Part shown: in pieces, positions 1-8,080 of the stretch
Layout of the letters: each line of letters starts with the position of its first letter
Numbering within the stretch: position 1 is the stretch's first letter
Source of the DNA: Mesorhizobium wenxiniae
GTDB lineage: Bacteria; Pseudomonadota; Alphaproteobacteria; Rhizobiales; Rhizobiaceae
Length of the DNA: 64,000 nucleotides
NCBI RefSeq assembly: GCF_002284535.1
Contig: NZ_NPKH01000001.1
Location: 227,806-291,805 of the forward strand
Direction: 5' to 3'
The notes under the pieces: generated by a model
Told to the model about the DNA's origin: nothing
Databases searched by the model: none
Seen by the model: the letters and a program-made list of their open reading frames with translations, nothing else
Translations under genes and position numbers: made by a program

Positions 1-1
1 C

Positions 2-493
2 AGGGCGCGTGGTGCCACAATCCTTGCCGAGATCGCCGGCGTCGGCCTTTCCGCCGATGCCTTCCACATCGCCGCGCCATCTGTCGAGGGGCCAGCGTCA
101 GCGATGCGCGCCTGCCTTGCCGATGCCGGGCTGAATGCCGAGGACGTCGACTACCTCAACGCGCACGGCACCGGTACCAAGAGCAATGATCAGACTGAAA
201 CGGCGGCGATCAAGCGTGTGTTTGGAAACCACGCTTATTCGATGTCCATCTCTTCCACCAAGTCCACGCACGCGCATTGCCTCGGCGCAGCGAGCGCGCT
301 TGAAATGATCGCCTGCGTGATGGCAATCCAAGAGGACGTCGTGCCGCCGACCGCCAACTATCGCGAGCCAGACCCCGCTTGCGATCTCGACGTCACGCCC
401 AATGTGCCGCGCGAGCGCAAGGTGCGCGTCGCCATGAGCAACGCCTTCGCCATGGGCGGCACGAACGCAGTTCTGGCATTCAGGCAGGTGTAG
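2..493 (+). CDS. nodE: NodE, beta-ketoacyl synthase (C-terminal part, cut by window start)
   Basis: The reading frame is open from base 2 to the stop at 493, so the 5' part lies outside the window. The 163 visible residues are the C-terminal half of a thiolase-fold condensing enzyme: the active-site His lies in NAHGTGT and the Lys/His pair in [18 protein letters not shown], and the end [13 protein letters not shown] is typical. NodE works with the acyl carrier protein NodF to make the special unsaturated fatty acyl chain of Nod factors, a host-range determinant. NodE and housekeeping FabF are close relatives. I chose NodE because the [21 protein letters not shown] stretch resembles NodE as I recall it and because nodL and nif genes follow. 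FabF cannot be excluded from a fragment. Confidence 0.82.
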   Translation, partial: RARGATILAEIAGVGLSADAFHIAAPSVEGPASAMRACLADAGLNAEDVDYLNAHGTGTKSNDQTETAAIKRVFGNHAYSMSISSTKSTHAHCLGAASALEMIACVMAIQEDVVPPTANYREPDPACDLDVTPNVPRERKVRVAMSNAFAMGGTNAVLAFRQV

Positions 494-881
494 AAGCCAT
501 GCAAGACGCCTCATTTGAGGTCACCATCTAGCTGCTTGAGGGGCGGGGCATTGTGATACAGGGGGAGCTGTGTGGCCCCTCTTTCTCGGCCTCGACGATG
601 TGGAAGGAGCCTGTGCCGCGAAACGGGCCGACGCCCCCCAGGCCCAGAACTTGGGCGAAACCAACTCCCACCAAAGGACAGCCGGTTTAGTAGCCGAACA
701 ATGAAGCCTCGCTCGACGAGCCGCCGCCTCTACTGTCAGCGGCATCACGCGGTTGAAGCGAACAGCGCAGCGGCTACTGTTCAGCACAACTCGGATGGCA
801 ATTGGGACAAGTGCGCACATGTCGTCACGTACGCTGAACGCCGCAGGTACAGCCAAATTGGGGGCGGGGCGTTTCTGCCGT

Positions 882-901
882 TTTGATAGAATTCTATCAA
901 A
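882..901. promoter_or_regulatory. 20-bp perfect palindrome upstream of nifA
   Basis: TTTGATAGAATTCTATCAAA reads the same on both strands over 20 bases. A perfect dyad of this length in an intergenic region suggests an operator for a dimeric repressor or activator. Established knowledge: in M. loti R7A a LacI/GalR-type regulator (FixV) activates a nifA gene. Whether this dyad is its site is only a guess. Confidence 0.4.
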
Positions 902-911
902 CTGACAATTT

Positions 912-931
912 TCCTTGCACAAATGCAAGGA
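912..931. promoter_or_regulatory. 8-bp inverted repeat with 4-base loop
   Basis: TCCTTGCA-CAAA-TGCAAGGA lies 10 bases after the 20-bp palindrome. It could be a second operator or a small RNA hairpin. No T-run follows, so it is not a good terminator. Confidence 0.35.
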
Positions 932-1171
932 GAGCTCGATTGACCCCTCCCTCTCTTGCGTCAACGATGGGTTTGCAGGCTGCGGTGCGGCAGAAGCCGG
1001 ACAGAACGGCGACCGGTCGAGTAAAGGCCTGCGCAAACGGCATATTGCGAGCGCCCGCGCGGAGGAGAAGACGCTCGTCCTGGTGAAAGGCAACGATGCT
1101 CAGGCGCCATTGCCATTTGCCGAGGGCGTCCGCGCGCCGGAAATTTCGAAGCAACAAAGGTGAGATCGAGA

Positions 1172-1261
1172 ATGATGATGACGAAATACAACACAGCTCA
1201 CCGTCCAGTGCAGTTCTACCGGCGGGTGGCGGAGTGGGATGGGCTGCCAAATGGAACGTAA
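1172..1261 (+). CDS. 29-residue upstream ORF overlapping the nifA start
   Basis: Three consecutive ATG codons start at 1172, preceded by a good ribosome-binding site (AAAGGTGAG at 1156-1164). The frame runs 29 codons and stops at 1259-1261, inside the start of nifA: its stop lies just past the nifA-frame ATG at 1251. The peptide (TKYNTAHRPVQFYRRVAEWD in its middle) is not one I recognise. It may be a leader peptide that couples translation to nifA. It may also be the true NifA N-terminus separated from the rest by a one-base frameshift, since nifA's own start has the weaker ribosome-binding site. Confidence 0.4.
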   Translation: MMMTKYNTAHRPVQFYRRVAEWDGLPNGT

Positions 1262-2297
1262 AAAGATCAGCAAGGAGATGCTTGGCGATAGTCAGGCGCT
1301 GCGCAAGCTGCGTGAGCACCTTGTCAAGGTGGCCAAGGCGAAGACTACGGTCCTGTTGCGAGGTGAATCCGGAACCGGCAAGGAGCTGGTTGCCAAAGCC
1401 ATTCACGAGCTCTCGCCTCGCGCCAAGCAGCCCTTCATCAAGGTCAATTGCGCGGCGCTCACCGAGACGCTTCTGGAATCTGACTTGTTCGGTCATGAGA
1501 AGGGTGCCTTCACCGACGCGAGCAGTTTGCGCAAGGGGCGCTTTGAGGCTGCCGACAAAGGCACATTGTTTCTGGACGAGATTGGCGAAATATCAGGTTC
1601 GTTCCAGGCTAAGCTGCTGCGTGTCCTGCAGGAGCAGGAGTTTGAGCGCGTCGGCAGCAACCACACCATTAAAGTTGATGTTCGCGTGATTGCCGCAACG
1701 AACAGGGACTTGGAAACGGCAGTTCAACGCAAGGAGTTCCGGCAAGACCTCTATTATCGCATCAACGTCGTCACTTTGCGCGTGCCGGCATTGCGCGAAA
1801 GGCGAGGTGATATTCCGCTCTTGGCCGCTCAGTTTCTCAAGAATTTCAATACTGAGAATGATCACACGCTGACCTTCGCTCCCGAAGCGATTGAGGTGCT
1901 AATGAACTGCGAATTTCCAGGTAACATCCGAGAGCTCGAAAACTGCGTTCAACGGACGGCAGTTCTGGCGACGGGTCCATCAATCCTCAGAACTGACTTT
2001 GCCTGTTACGCGGATCAGTGCTTGGCCGCGGCGCTGTGGAAGAACGGACCGCCGACGTCAGAGAAGTCGACTACGATCGAGCCTTCCGCCGCCTGTGCCG
2101 CCCCGCCCGTCGGCGACGGGCAAGCGCCGATAGGCCCTGCCACGACTCGTGGTAGGGTGCCCGATGCCGATACGGTCATTGCTGCCATGGAAAAGTGTGG
2201 CTGGGTGCAGGCAAAGGCGGCGCGCCTGCTCGGTTTGACCCCGCGCCAGATCGGCTACGTGCTGAGAAAACGCGGTATCGAGATCAAGCGTCTCTGA
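1239..2297 (+). CDS. nifA: NifA, sigma54-dependent activator without GAF domain
   Basis: Activator of nif/fix promoters that works with sigma54 and binds TGT-N10-ACA sites. The 352 residues start directly with the AAA+ domain: Walker A GESGTGKE near residue 42, the sigma54-contact GAFTDA loop near 90, Walker B LFLDEIGE near 112. A linker follows, then a C-terminal Fis-type helix-turn-helix (AAMEKCGWVQAKAARLLGLT). The linker has Cys in the exact spacing C-X11-C-X19-C-X4-C, the mark of oxygen-sensitive rhizobial NifA. The roughly 180-residue N-terminal GAF domain of most NifA proteins is absent; R. leguminosarum NifA is a known precedent. The start is uncertain: ATG 1239, ATG 1251, or a frame joined to the short ORF at 1172. 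The copy at 7.2-7.7 kb is dead, so this is the only potentially functional NifA in the window. Confidence 0.93.
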   Translation: MGCQMERKKISKEMLGDSQALRKLREHLVKVAKAKTTVLLRGESGTGKELVAKAIHELSPRAKQPFIKVNCAALTETLLESDLFGHEKGAFTDASSLRKGRFEAADKGTLFLDEIGEISGSFQAKLLRVLQEQEFERVGSNHTIKVDVRVIAATNRDLETAVQRKEFRQDLYYRINVVTLRVPALRERRGDIPLLAAQFLKNFNTENDHTLTFAPEAIEVLMNCEFPGNIRELENCVQRTAVLATGPSILRTDFACYADQCLAAALWKNGPPTSEKSTTIEPSAACAAPPVGDGQAPIGPATTRGRVPDADTVIAAMEKCGWVQAKAARLLGLTPRQIGYVLRKRGIEIKRL

Positions 2298-2883
2298 AAC
2301 AACCCGCCGAGCAAGAGCTGGAGCAGGTCAAGCATTGGTGCTCTGGCGCCGAGCCCATCGGCCAGGCTTACGAAGTGGGTGTGAACAGCGCTGCCAAGAT
2401 TCCGGCCGTGTGCTTTCTACCACCAGTCGTACTGGGGCTCTGCGACTGACAAACTAAAAAGGAGTAATCCTATGGCTAGTAACTTCGCTCTACACCGCAA
2501 GGGCAAATCAATTCGACGTGCCTGAAATCCAGAAATAATCGATGTATCATTGGTGACACGCCAGCATGCGTAGAGGCGACGCACAGATGTCCGCTGGCGG
2601 GACCTGGTCGATACATAAGCTGATCGCTTACCGCTCGATATCGCGCCAATCTGAGATGGGCATGAAAGTGAGTTCGACCGCTGGACAGTTGCCGACTTCG
2701 TCAGGTATTGGCCCCTGCGACCGGTTGATCTGCGATATTTCCAACTTCGCAGAAGTTGGTCGAGACGAAACTGTCGCCCCGGCTCGTGACCGCGCGCCCG
2801 GCAAGACCGAGTTACAAAGTTGCCGAGGCCAGTTTGATGTGCGTTCCTGCATCACTGCACGGGACACGACCTGACGGGAGACT
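2298..2883. other. Spacer between nifA and nodL
   Basis: No convincing gene of normal size. A 17-codon ORF at 2472-2525 has a very strong ribosome-binding site (AAAAAGGAGT) and may be a relic start. Around 2630-2652 the string CTCGATATCGCGCCAATCT resembles the 3' end of a nod box (consensus ...ATCGATTTTACCAATCT), but the spacing is two bases off and the upstream half is poor. If real, it would make nodL a NodD target; I rate this as weak. Confidence 0.3.
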
Positions 2884-3450
2884 ATGATGCGTAGCCAAAA
2901 AGAAAAGATGCTCGCAGGCGAGTTTTACAATGCGGCGGATCCGGAGATCCAAGCTGACCTGTTGGCCACCGGGGCTTGGCTCAAGCGGTACAATGATACG
3001 CTGGGGCAGACCACGGGGCATTGGCATGAGCTTTTGTCCGAGCGGCTGGGAGAGGTTGGGCGCGGAACGGTCATCCGTCCGCCCTTTTTTTGCGACTACG
3101 GATTCAATATCCGCATTGGCGCCAATGCCTACATCAACTTCAACTGCGTTATTCTTGACGTGGTAGAGGTCAAAATCGGGCAAGGAACGGCAATTGGGCC
3201 TGCCGTGCAGATTTATACCGCCGATCATCCACATGATGCCGAGCAGCGGCAGGCCGGCCTGCAGGTCGGGCGTCCTGTTCGCATTGGCAGCCGTGTCTGG
3301 ATCGGCGGTGGAGCAATCATTCTGCCTGGCGTCACGATTGGCGATAATGCGGTCGTAGGCGCTGGCAGCGTGGTCACACGAGATGTTCCCGCCGGGGCAA
3401 AGGTAGTGGGAATTCCTGCTCGCGTCGCCAACCCACATAAACAGGCATAA
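2884..3450 (+). CDS. nodL: NodL, Nod-factor O-acetyltransferase
   Basis: A 188-residue left-handed beta-helix acetyltransferase (maltose/galactoside acetyltransferase family), the usual length for NodL. An N-terminal helical part (EKMLAGEFYNAADPEIQADL) precedes hexapeptide repeats from about residue 60. The active-site region IYTADHPHDAEQRQ contains the catalytic His. The end (IILPGVTIGDNAVVGAGSVV) is typical of the fold. NodL adds an O-acetyl group at C-6 of the non-reducing glucosamine of Nod factors. A housekeeping lacA/maa-type enzyme would look similar, but nodE just upstream supports NodL. The start has two adjacent ATG codons at 2884/2887 after GGAG. Confidence 0.85.
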   Translation: MMRSQKEKMLAGEFYNAADPEIQADLLATGAWLKRYNDTLGQTTGHWHELLSERLGEVGRGTVIRPPFFCDYGFNIRIGANAYINFNCVILDVVEVKIGQGTAIGPAVQIYTADHPHDAEQRQAGLQVGRPVRIGSRVWIGGGAIILPGVTIGDNAVVGAGSVVTRDVPAGAKVVGIPARVANPHKQA

Positions 3451-3759
3451 TCAACCTCCTTGACCCTGGAGGTGCATGCGAACTGTCGAAACTGTGCCAA
3501 ATTTCTGCCGAAGCCATTGAGCGCTGCATATCTTGTCGCGGTTCGGCTCGGGCGCTTCAGTTCTTTTGCCACGGGTGTCACAAAATCATGTGCGTAATGC
3601 CGCCGCAACGTGCTCACGTCCCGCAGCAGCGGGCCCTTTGACATGGCCCAACGAATTCAGAGCCTTCGTTGTGCTGCCAGTAGCATTACTGCTCACGAAT
3701 GTATTCCCAACTGAGTTTTCGCCCTTGGAGGCAAGCGACTCACCAGCAATCGCCGGCCA
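3451..3759. other. Intergenic, convergent nodL / SIR2-like gene
   Basis: The two flanking genes converge here. CCTCCTTGACCCTGGAGG at about 3456-3473 forms a short hairpin after the nodL stop but has no T-run. I see no gene or further recognisable site. Confidence 0.4.
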
Positions 3760-4653
3760 TTAATCCTGGCTAGCATCGACCCCGACGAGGCGAGCCGCGG
3801 CGTTGCGGATCGGCATGTCGATGACCGTGATCGCGCCTTCGGCAAGGAAACGACGTTCGTTTCTGGTCAGCGTAGCCGAATCGATCACCGCAAAGTGTGG
3901 GCCAGTGGAGCGCTTCATCATCTGTCTGGCATATGTGCGCAGCATCTGATCGTTGAAGCGGCAGCCCACGAAGAAAAAACCCCGGTTGACGCGCCGTTGC
4001 TTCACCACGTCCGGGATCGGCGTCTGGATATCAATTTCGGTTAGGACTTCGACGTAATCGGAATCAGCCACGAGGAAGTTTGCGGCCGGCCTGACGCTGC
4101 CGTGCGGCGCATAGAGCACCGTCCTAGCCACTTGTTCGGCGTCGAGTTCTGTTCCTGACAAATCGTAAGTTCTCGTCCAGATGTTACCGATTCCGGTCGC
4201 GCGCGTCGTTCCTTGTATCTCGACAACGTCTGTTTGGCCGGCCTCTGCAAGGGCTGCTCGCATGGCGCCATCGTACCAGCTATCGATGATGACAGACAGT
4301 TGAAGGGTTGCGAGCCAGGCGTGAAGAACGGTCGGCTCGGCGGGGGCTGCGAATATCTCCGCCATCCACGCTTGAAGAGTCCGACGATGTCGGCGCTGCT
4401 CGATAAACTGCGCGACCGACCACATATTGGTGCGAATCCTGGAAGGGGCAGGCGCCCGCTTGTTGAGCGCCGCGGCGACATCTTCAGGGGTGCAAGGTAC
4501 AGGTGATTCCGGCGCGTTAAGCTGCAGAAGACCAGGACCGAGATAGGGGATCACTCGATCGGCCTTGAGAGCGCCCTTCAGCAGGTCAATCAGCTTTTTG
4601 GCAAAACTGCCCCGGACGACGACGAGATGGTCCCAGCTCAGCATCGTGTTCAT
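3760..4653 (-). CDS. SIR2-like domain protein at the end of the nifB operon
   Basis: A 297-residue protein. After a 30-residue N-terminal stretch it has RVIPYLGPGLL, the characteristic start of the SIR2-like (SIR2_2) Rossmann domain with the small-residue NAD-binding loop. The later GFFFVGCRFNDQMLRTYAR also fits that fold. It lies 34 bases after nifT in the same direction and so is probably in the nifB-fdxN-nifZ-nifT transcript. SIR2-like proteins in this position are known in nif clusters of alpha-proteobacteria but have no assigned function, as far as I recall. NAD-dependent deacylase or NADase activity can only be guessed. I saw no membrane segment or signal peptide. Confidence 0.72.
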   Translation of the reverse strand: MNTMLSWDHLVVVRGSFAKKLIDLLKGALKADRVIPYLGPGLLQLNAPESPVPCTPEDVAAALNKRAPAPSRIRTNMWSVAQFIEQRRHRRTLQAWMAEIFAAPAEPTVLHAWLATLQLSVIIDSWYDGAMRAALAEAGQTDVVEIQGTTRATGIGNIWTRTYDLSGTELDAEQVARTVLYAPHGSVRPAANFLVADSDYVEVLTEIDIQTPIPDVVKQRRVNRGFFFVGCRFNDQMLRTYARQMMKRSTGPHFAVIDSATLTRNERRFLAEGAITVIDMPIRNAAARLVGVDASQD

Positions 4654-4687
4654 ACGCGTTTCCTCTCCGCCACTGAACCCACCGGCA

Positions 4688-4900
4688 TCAGGCCCCGTCG
4701 GAAATCTTCATCGCCTCGACGGTGATCGGCAAACGCGTATCGCGCGGAAGGTCGGGCAGCATGAGCCGCCAACCGTTCCTGAGCGTCACGGTCCCGCCCC
4801 ATAAGTCTGCGTTCTCAATCTCGGTGATCGGCTCTTCGAGATCCTTCTTGGGGACATAAGCCGACAAGCCAGTAGCGGTCCTGCGAATCATTACTTTCAT
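4688..4900 (-). CDS. nifT: NifT/FixU family protein
   Basis: A 70-residue small protein starting MKVMIRRTATGLSAYVPKKD and containing WGGTVTLRNGW, which is diagnostic of the NifT/FixU family. Its exact role is unknown in any organism. The start overlaps the nifZ stop by 4 bases (ATGA), so translation is coupled. It is part of the nifB operon. Confidence 0.92.
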   Translation of the reverse strand: MKVMIRRTATGLSAYVPKKDLEEPITEIENADLWGGTVTLRNGWRLMLPDLPRDTRLPITVEAMKISDGA

Positions 4901-5226
4901 CCGGCTGTTCCTCCGTTGGAAATGCCTTCAGCTCCGCAGGGAACCTCGACTTTGTCGAGGCTAATGAGTTCGCGCGCTCGCATGCCGACGACCGTGCCAC
5001 GATCGATCCATTCGACCGCATAGATGAAGAATTGCTGGAGAAAGGTTCCAATGTCGCGCACGTAGCCTTCATCGCCCTTCCGCACGAGGTTTTCGCCGAT
5101 CTCCTTGCCGGGATAGGTGCCGTCGTTTTTTATGTGGCGTGTCGCACGGACGCGCTCACCCTGCATGAACCGTGGCGGTCTGCCGATTTCGACCTCCTGT
5201 TCGCGTCTGGACCACATGCTGTCCAT
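4897..5226 (-). CDS. nifZ: NifZ
   Basis: A 109-residue protein with the NifZ core GERVRATRHIKNDGTYPG and the later GDEGYVRDIGTFLQQFFIYAV. NifZ helps form the second P-cluster of the MoFe protein (known for Azotobacter and Klebsiella). It lies between fdxN and nifT in the same direction, 76 bases after fdxN, and overlaps nifT by 4 bases. The first ~15 residues could be removed by a later start, but no better start is obvious. Confidence 0.92.
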   Translation of the reverse strand: MDSMWSRREQEVEIGRPPRFMQGERVRATRHIKNDGTYPGKEIGENLVRKGDEGYVRDIGTFLQQFFIYAVEWIDRGTVVGMRARELISLDKVEVPCGAEGISNGGTAG

Positions 5227-5302
5227 TCCTTTCTCGAGGCTTTTGGTGTGGTCGCGGGTTGCAGGCGTCCTCGTGCGGCGAACCCGACCGTTTCGGTAGG
5301 AA

Positions 5303-5497
5303 TCAAGCGGGAACGCAGGTTTTCGATACCGGACAGACCGACACGCATTGCTGCGTATCGAAGGCCTCCTTGCATTCGGTGCACTTGTTTGGATCGATCA
5401 CATAGGCGTCGCCCTTGAACTTGATCGCTTCCGAGGGACATTCGAACTCGCAGGCCCCGCATTGGGTACATTGGGATGCGATGATCTTGAAAGCCAT
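5303..5497 (-). CDS. fdxN: FdxN, 2[4Fe-4S] bacterial-type ferredoxin
   Basis: 64 residues with two cluster motifs. The first is [12 protein letters not shown]. The second, [18 protein letters not shown], has the extended spacing between its second and third Cys seen in nif-linked ferredoxins. FdxN supplies electrons for nitrogenase or for NifB in several rhizobia and is essential in S. meliloti. It sits 29 bases downstream of nifB in the same operon. Confidence 0.95.
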   Translation of the reverse strand: MAFKIIASQCTQCGACEFECPSEAIKFKGDAYVIDPNKCTECKEAFDTQQCVSVCPVSKTCVPA

Positions 5498-5526
5498 TCT
5501 AACTCCTGGTTATCGGACGAGACGGC

Positions 5527-7008
5527 TCAGGCCGTCGCCGCTAGTGGTCTGATCCCAAGCTCTGCCGCGTAAAGTGCGCTGACTGCGGTCTCGATGTAGT
5601 CATGGCCATAGGCGTCGGTTACGCGCAGTCCAGCTCGCGAGAGTTGTTCCTTCGGGCGATTTCCGATCTTGGCGCATAGGACTATGTGTATGCCTTCCAG
5701 CGCAGCGATGACGCCCTCGAGGGTGGCGTCTTCGCCCCCGCCTCCGAGGCAATACCGCTCGACCTTCCGATGCCCGACCAAGCTGATCCCTCTAGGCGAG
5801 ACTTCATAAACCTGGAACTCCTTCGCGTGGCCGAAGTGTTCATTGACGCGTCCACCTCCCTTAGTGGCCACCGCAACCAGAAGCGACTTTTCGGAGTCTG
5901 TTGCCTTGACCATACCGATGGCTTCGCTCCTCGCCGCCTCGTGATCACGGCGCTCGTGTGCGACCACCTGCCGATAGGCCTGACGCTTGCCAGCCTCGTA
6001 GGTGACACCGTCGGGAATCCCGTCCAGCGTGAATTCCTGGCCACGATCTTCACCGAGCAGGCCGACAGCATCTGCCCGGCACTGCCGGCAGTGGCGCATC
6101 AACTTGGCGCCACCTTCAAGTCGATCCTGAAGAGCCATCATCTCCATTGCCGTTGGGCCGCGCTGCCCGATGAGTCCGTAGTGGGTGCCGTGCGCCGGGT
6201 CCGAAATCAGAGGCATCACGTTGTGCAGGAACGCGCCCCGCTCCTTCACCATTTTGTTCACCTCAAACAGGTGCTGGTCGTTCACTCCAGGAATCATCAC
6301 CGAGTTGATTTTGGTGAGGATGCCGCGCGCGCTCAGCATCTCCAGGCCCAGCATCTGCCGCGCGTGCAAGATTCGAGCCGCTTCGATGCCGAAGTAGCGG
6401 CGATTTTCATAAAAGATCCAAGGATAGATCTTTGCGCCGACTTCCGGGTCGACCATGTTGATGGTGATCGTCACGTGATCAACATTCATTTCGGCAAGCT
6501 CGGCGACATGGTCCGGCAGCACGAGCCCGTTGGTGGAGACACACAGCTTTATGTCGGGAATTTCCCTGATGACGCGGTCGAACGTTGCCTTCGTTTTCTC
6601 CCAATCGTAACAGGCATCCCCCGGCCCAGCGATGCCAAGAACCGAAAGCTGCGGAACTTCGTTGGCAACCGCGATGACCTTGCGTAGCGCTTGGTCGGGC
6701 GTCAGCTTCTCAGACACAACGCCAGGCCGGCTCTCGTTGGCGCAATCGTATTTGCGATTGCAGTAGTTGCACTGGACATTGCAAGCCGGCGCGACCGCCA
6801 CATGCATACGCGCGAAATAGTGATGCGCTTCCTCCGAAAAGCAGGGGTGATCCTTGATCTTGTCCCAAATAGCCGGATCCACATCGCCCGGGCTGGTCGG
6901 CGACGAGCCGTAGGAGGACGGTGCGCAGCCACCGGATTTCGCGGCTGCCAGAAAACCCTCGGATGTCGTGCTGGTCGGCCCCTCAATCGAAACTGTCGGT
7001 GAGGACAT
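5527..7008 (-). CDS. nifB: NifB, radical-SAM FeMo-cofactor precursor synthase
   Basis: NifB makes NifB-co, the carbide-containing [8Fe-9S-C] core of FeMo-co, from two [4Fe-4S] units and SAM. The radical-SAM signature CNVQCNYCNRKYDC is near residue 75. Further Cys (CRQCRADAVG) follow near 305, and a NifX/NafY-like C-terminal domain (NEHFGHAKEFQVYEVS) fills the last ~110 residues, the long fused form usual in proteobacteria. I chose ATG 7008 (GGAG eight bases upstream) over the longer frame from 7062, because the -24/-12 promoter occupies 7046-7062. First gene of nifB-fdxN-nifZ-nifT-SIR2. Confidence 0.96.
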   Translation of the reverse strand: MSSPTVSIEGPTSTTSEGFLAAAKSGGCAPSSYGSSPTSPGDVDPAIWDKIKDHPCFSEEAHHYFARMHVAVAPACNVQCNYCNRKYDCANESRPGVVSEKLTPDQALRKVIAVANEVPQLSVLGIAGPGDACYDWEKTKATFDRVIREIPDIKLCVSTNGLVLPDHVAELAEMNVDHVTITINMVDPEVGAKIYPWIFYENRRYFGIEAARILHARQMLGLEMLSARGILTKINSVMIPGVNDQHLFEVNKMVKERGAFLHNVMPLISDPAHGTHYGLIGQRGPTAMEMMALQDRLEGGAKLMRHCRQCRADAVGLLGEDRGQEFTLDGIPDGVTYEAGKRQAYRQVVAHERRDHEAARSEAIGMVKATDSEKSLLVAVATKGGGRVNEHFGHAKEFQVYEVSPRGISLVGHRKVERYCLGGGGEDATLEGVIAALEGIHIVLCAKIGNRPKEQLSRAGLRVTDAYGHDYIETAVSALYAAELGIRPLAATA

Positions 7009-7045
7009 CAAACGGCTCCGTTGCTGGTAACGTCGCGGTTCAAGG

Positions 7046-7062
7046 TGCAAGAGCCATACCAA
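7046..7062 (-). promoter_or_regulatory. Sigma54 -24/-12 promoter of nifB
   Basis: On the minus strand TTGGTATGGCTCTTGCA matches YTGGYAYGN4TTGCW at every defined position, with exact GG-N10-GC spacing. It lies about 40 bases upstream of the nifB ATG. Confidence 0.9.
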
Positions 7063-7132
7063 CTTAAAAAAGCGGCTTCAGTTCACTATTTGGGTCGATG
7101 TCGGATTGTGTGAGGCCGGCGCGACACAATTT

Positions 7133-7148
7133 TGTCCTGCTTGCGACA
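7133..7148 (-). promoter_or_regulatory. NifA upstream activator site of nifB
   Basis: TGTCCTGCTTGCGACA is an exact TGT-N10-ACA. It lies about 70 bases upstream of the nifB -24 element, within the range usual for NifA sites. Confidence 0.85.
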
Positions 7149-7233
7149 GTGCAAGTCCAAATCCGTTCAGAAGCACAAAGCACTCCTTGTCGCGCAGAGG
7201 GCGCGCAAGACCACTGGCCTGACGATTGGCTCA

Positions 7234-7705
7234 TCAGGCTCTTAGAATTTCCTTCACCTCGATACTATGCCGGCGTATCGCCTAGCCGACTTGTCGCGGC
7301 GTGAGGCGGAGAATTCGAGCCGCATTAGCCTGAACCCAGCCGGCCTTCTCCATTGTGTCGATCAGCCGGTCACGCTCCGTCCGTCGCGGTCCCAGCGCCG
7401 GTCCGGCCGTATCGTTAGAATCGCAACCGGCTATCTCGTGTTCAGGGGCGCCGATGCGCCTAACCGGCTTCGTGCTGGGCCGTGAGAGCTCGTCGATGCC
7501 ATTGCCACGTTCCGAAAGATTGGTTCCTTCCAGAGGAGAACGCGCAAGTGTGGCTGTTCTTTACACGCTAGTTCTCCAGCTCGCGGACGTTGCCGCGGAA
7601 ATAGCATTGCGAGATCAGCTCAACTGCCGACGGCGTAAAGCCATGGTTCTCCATATTTCAAAAGTAAGCGCCGTGTCCTTCCAGGAGTGCCCGCGATCTG
7701 TGGGC
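7234..7705 (-). pseudogene. nifA: Remnant of a second nifA (C-terminal part)
   Basis: Reading the minus strand gives, with stops, GFTPSAVELISQCYF then RGNVRELEN, a stop where the first conserved Cys of C-VQRTA should be, and later DRLIDTMEKAGWVQANAARI and LRLTPRQVG-stop-AIRRHSIEVKE. This is the end of the AAA+ domain and the whole helix-turn-helix of NifA. Two sense codons have become stops (Cys and Tyr positions), an upstream TGA interrupts the frame, and the linker is degraded. The order fixX-nifA-nifB is the usual one in Mesorhizobium and other rhizobia, so this is the relic of the canonical nifA. An IS66 remnant lies at its upstream end. Confidence 0.88.
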
Positions 7706-7799
7706 CTGCCGATTCTGAGGTGGATCGGAGATCGGCTTGTGTCTGAACTTGAACTTTACGATTGACCCTGAGCGGCAGCCTCGCGTTTCAAGGTGATCA

Positions 7800-8055
7800 A
7801 CGGCGCTGTTAGTCGGCAGGCATTGGTCGATGGACGACAAGGGACGGAGTCATCGCCGAGACCCTGGGGCCGAACGTGGTGATCTCGGAGGTTGCCCGGC
7901 GCTACGGGCTGCGGCCGCGGCGGAACGCTCGCAAGCTTGCGACGTCGGCAGGACAGGCCACTCCCGCCTTTGTTCCGGTGGTGGTTTCGGTGGCGCCACC
8001 GGAACGACCCGTTGGGCCTACATCCGTGCACCAGAACTCAAGGCCGCGGCCTGAG
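7800..8055 (+). mobile_element. IS66-family TnpA (OrfA) remnant
   Basis: Plus-strand frames give WSMDDKGR, then after a frameshift VIAETLGPNVVISEVARRYG and KLATSAGQATPAFVPVVV. These match the helix-turn-helix and tail of the small IS66 OrfA protein. The reading frame is broken and no TnpB or TnpC follows, so it is a dead fragment. It sits where the front part of the dead nifA should be and may have caused its loss. Confidence 0.65.
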
Positions 8056-8080
8056 AATCGGCCGCCCGCTCACCCTTTCC

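Larger units (their letters stand above)
494..1171. other. Non-coding region between nodE and nifA
   Basis: There is no convincing gene here; the long minus-strand open frame has low-complexity Arg/Ala/Pro-rich composition like a shadow frame. Two near-perfect dyads (882-901 and 912-931) sit about 240-290 bases upstream of the nifA leader and are listed separately. I found no exact TGT-N10-ACA site. TGT-N10-ACG at 734-749 is a one-mismatch match of doubtful value. Confidence 0.5.

Noticed and set aside
912..931. Rho-independent terminator after nodE
   Set aside because: The hairpin is good but there is no T-run and it lies 420 bases from the nodE stop.
521..1093. 190-codon minus-strand ORF between nodE and nifA
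   Set aside because: Low-complexity Arg/Ala/Pro composition, no family features, and it covers the dyads upstream of nifA; most likely a shadow frame of GC-rich DNA.
2630..2652. Possible nod box before nodL
   Set aside because: Only the 3' end resembles the consensus, the spacing is off by two, and the 5' half is absent. Kept only as a remark.
5686..6687. 333-codon plus-strand ORF
   Set aside because: Lies entirely antisense to nifB and has no family similarity.
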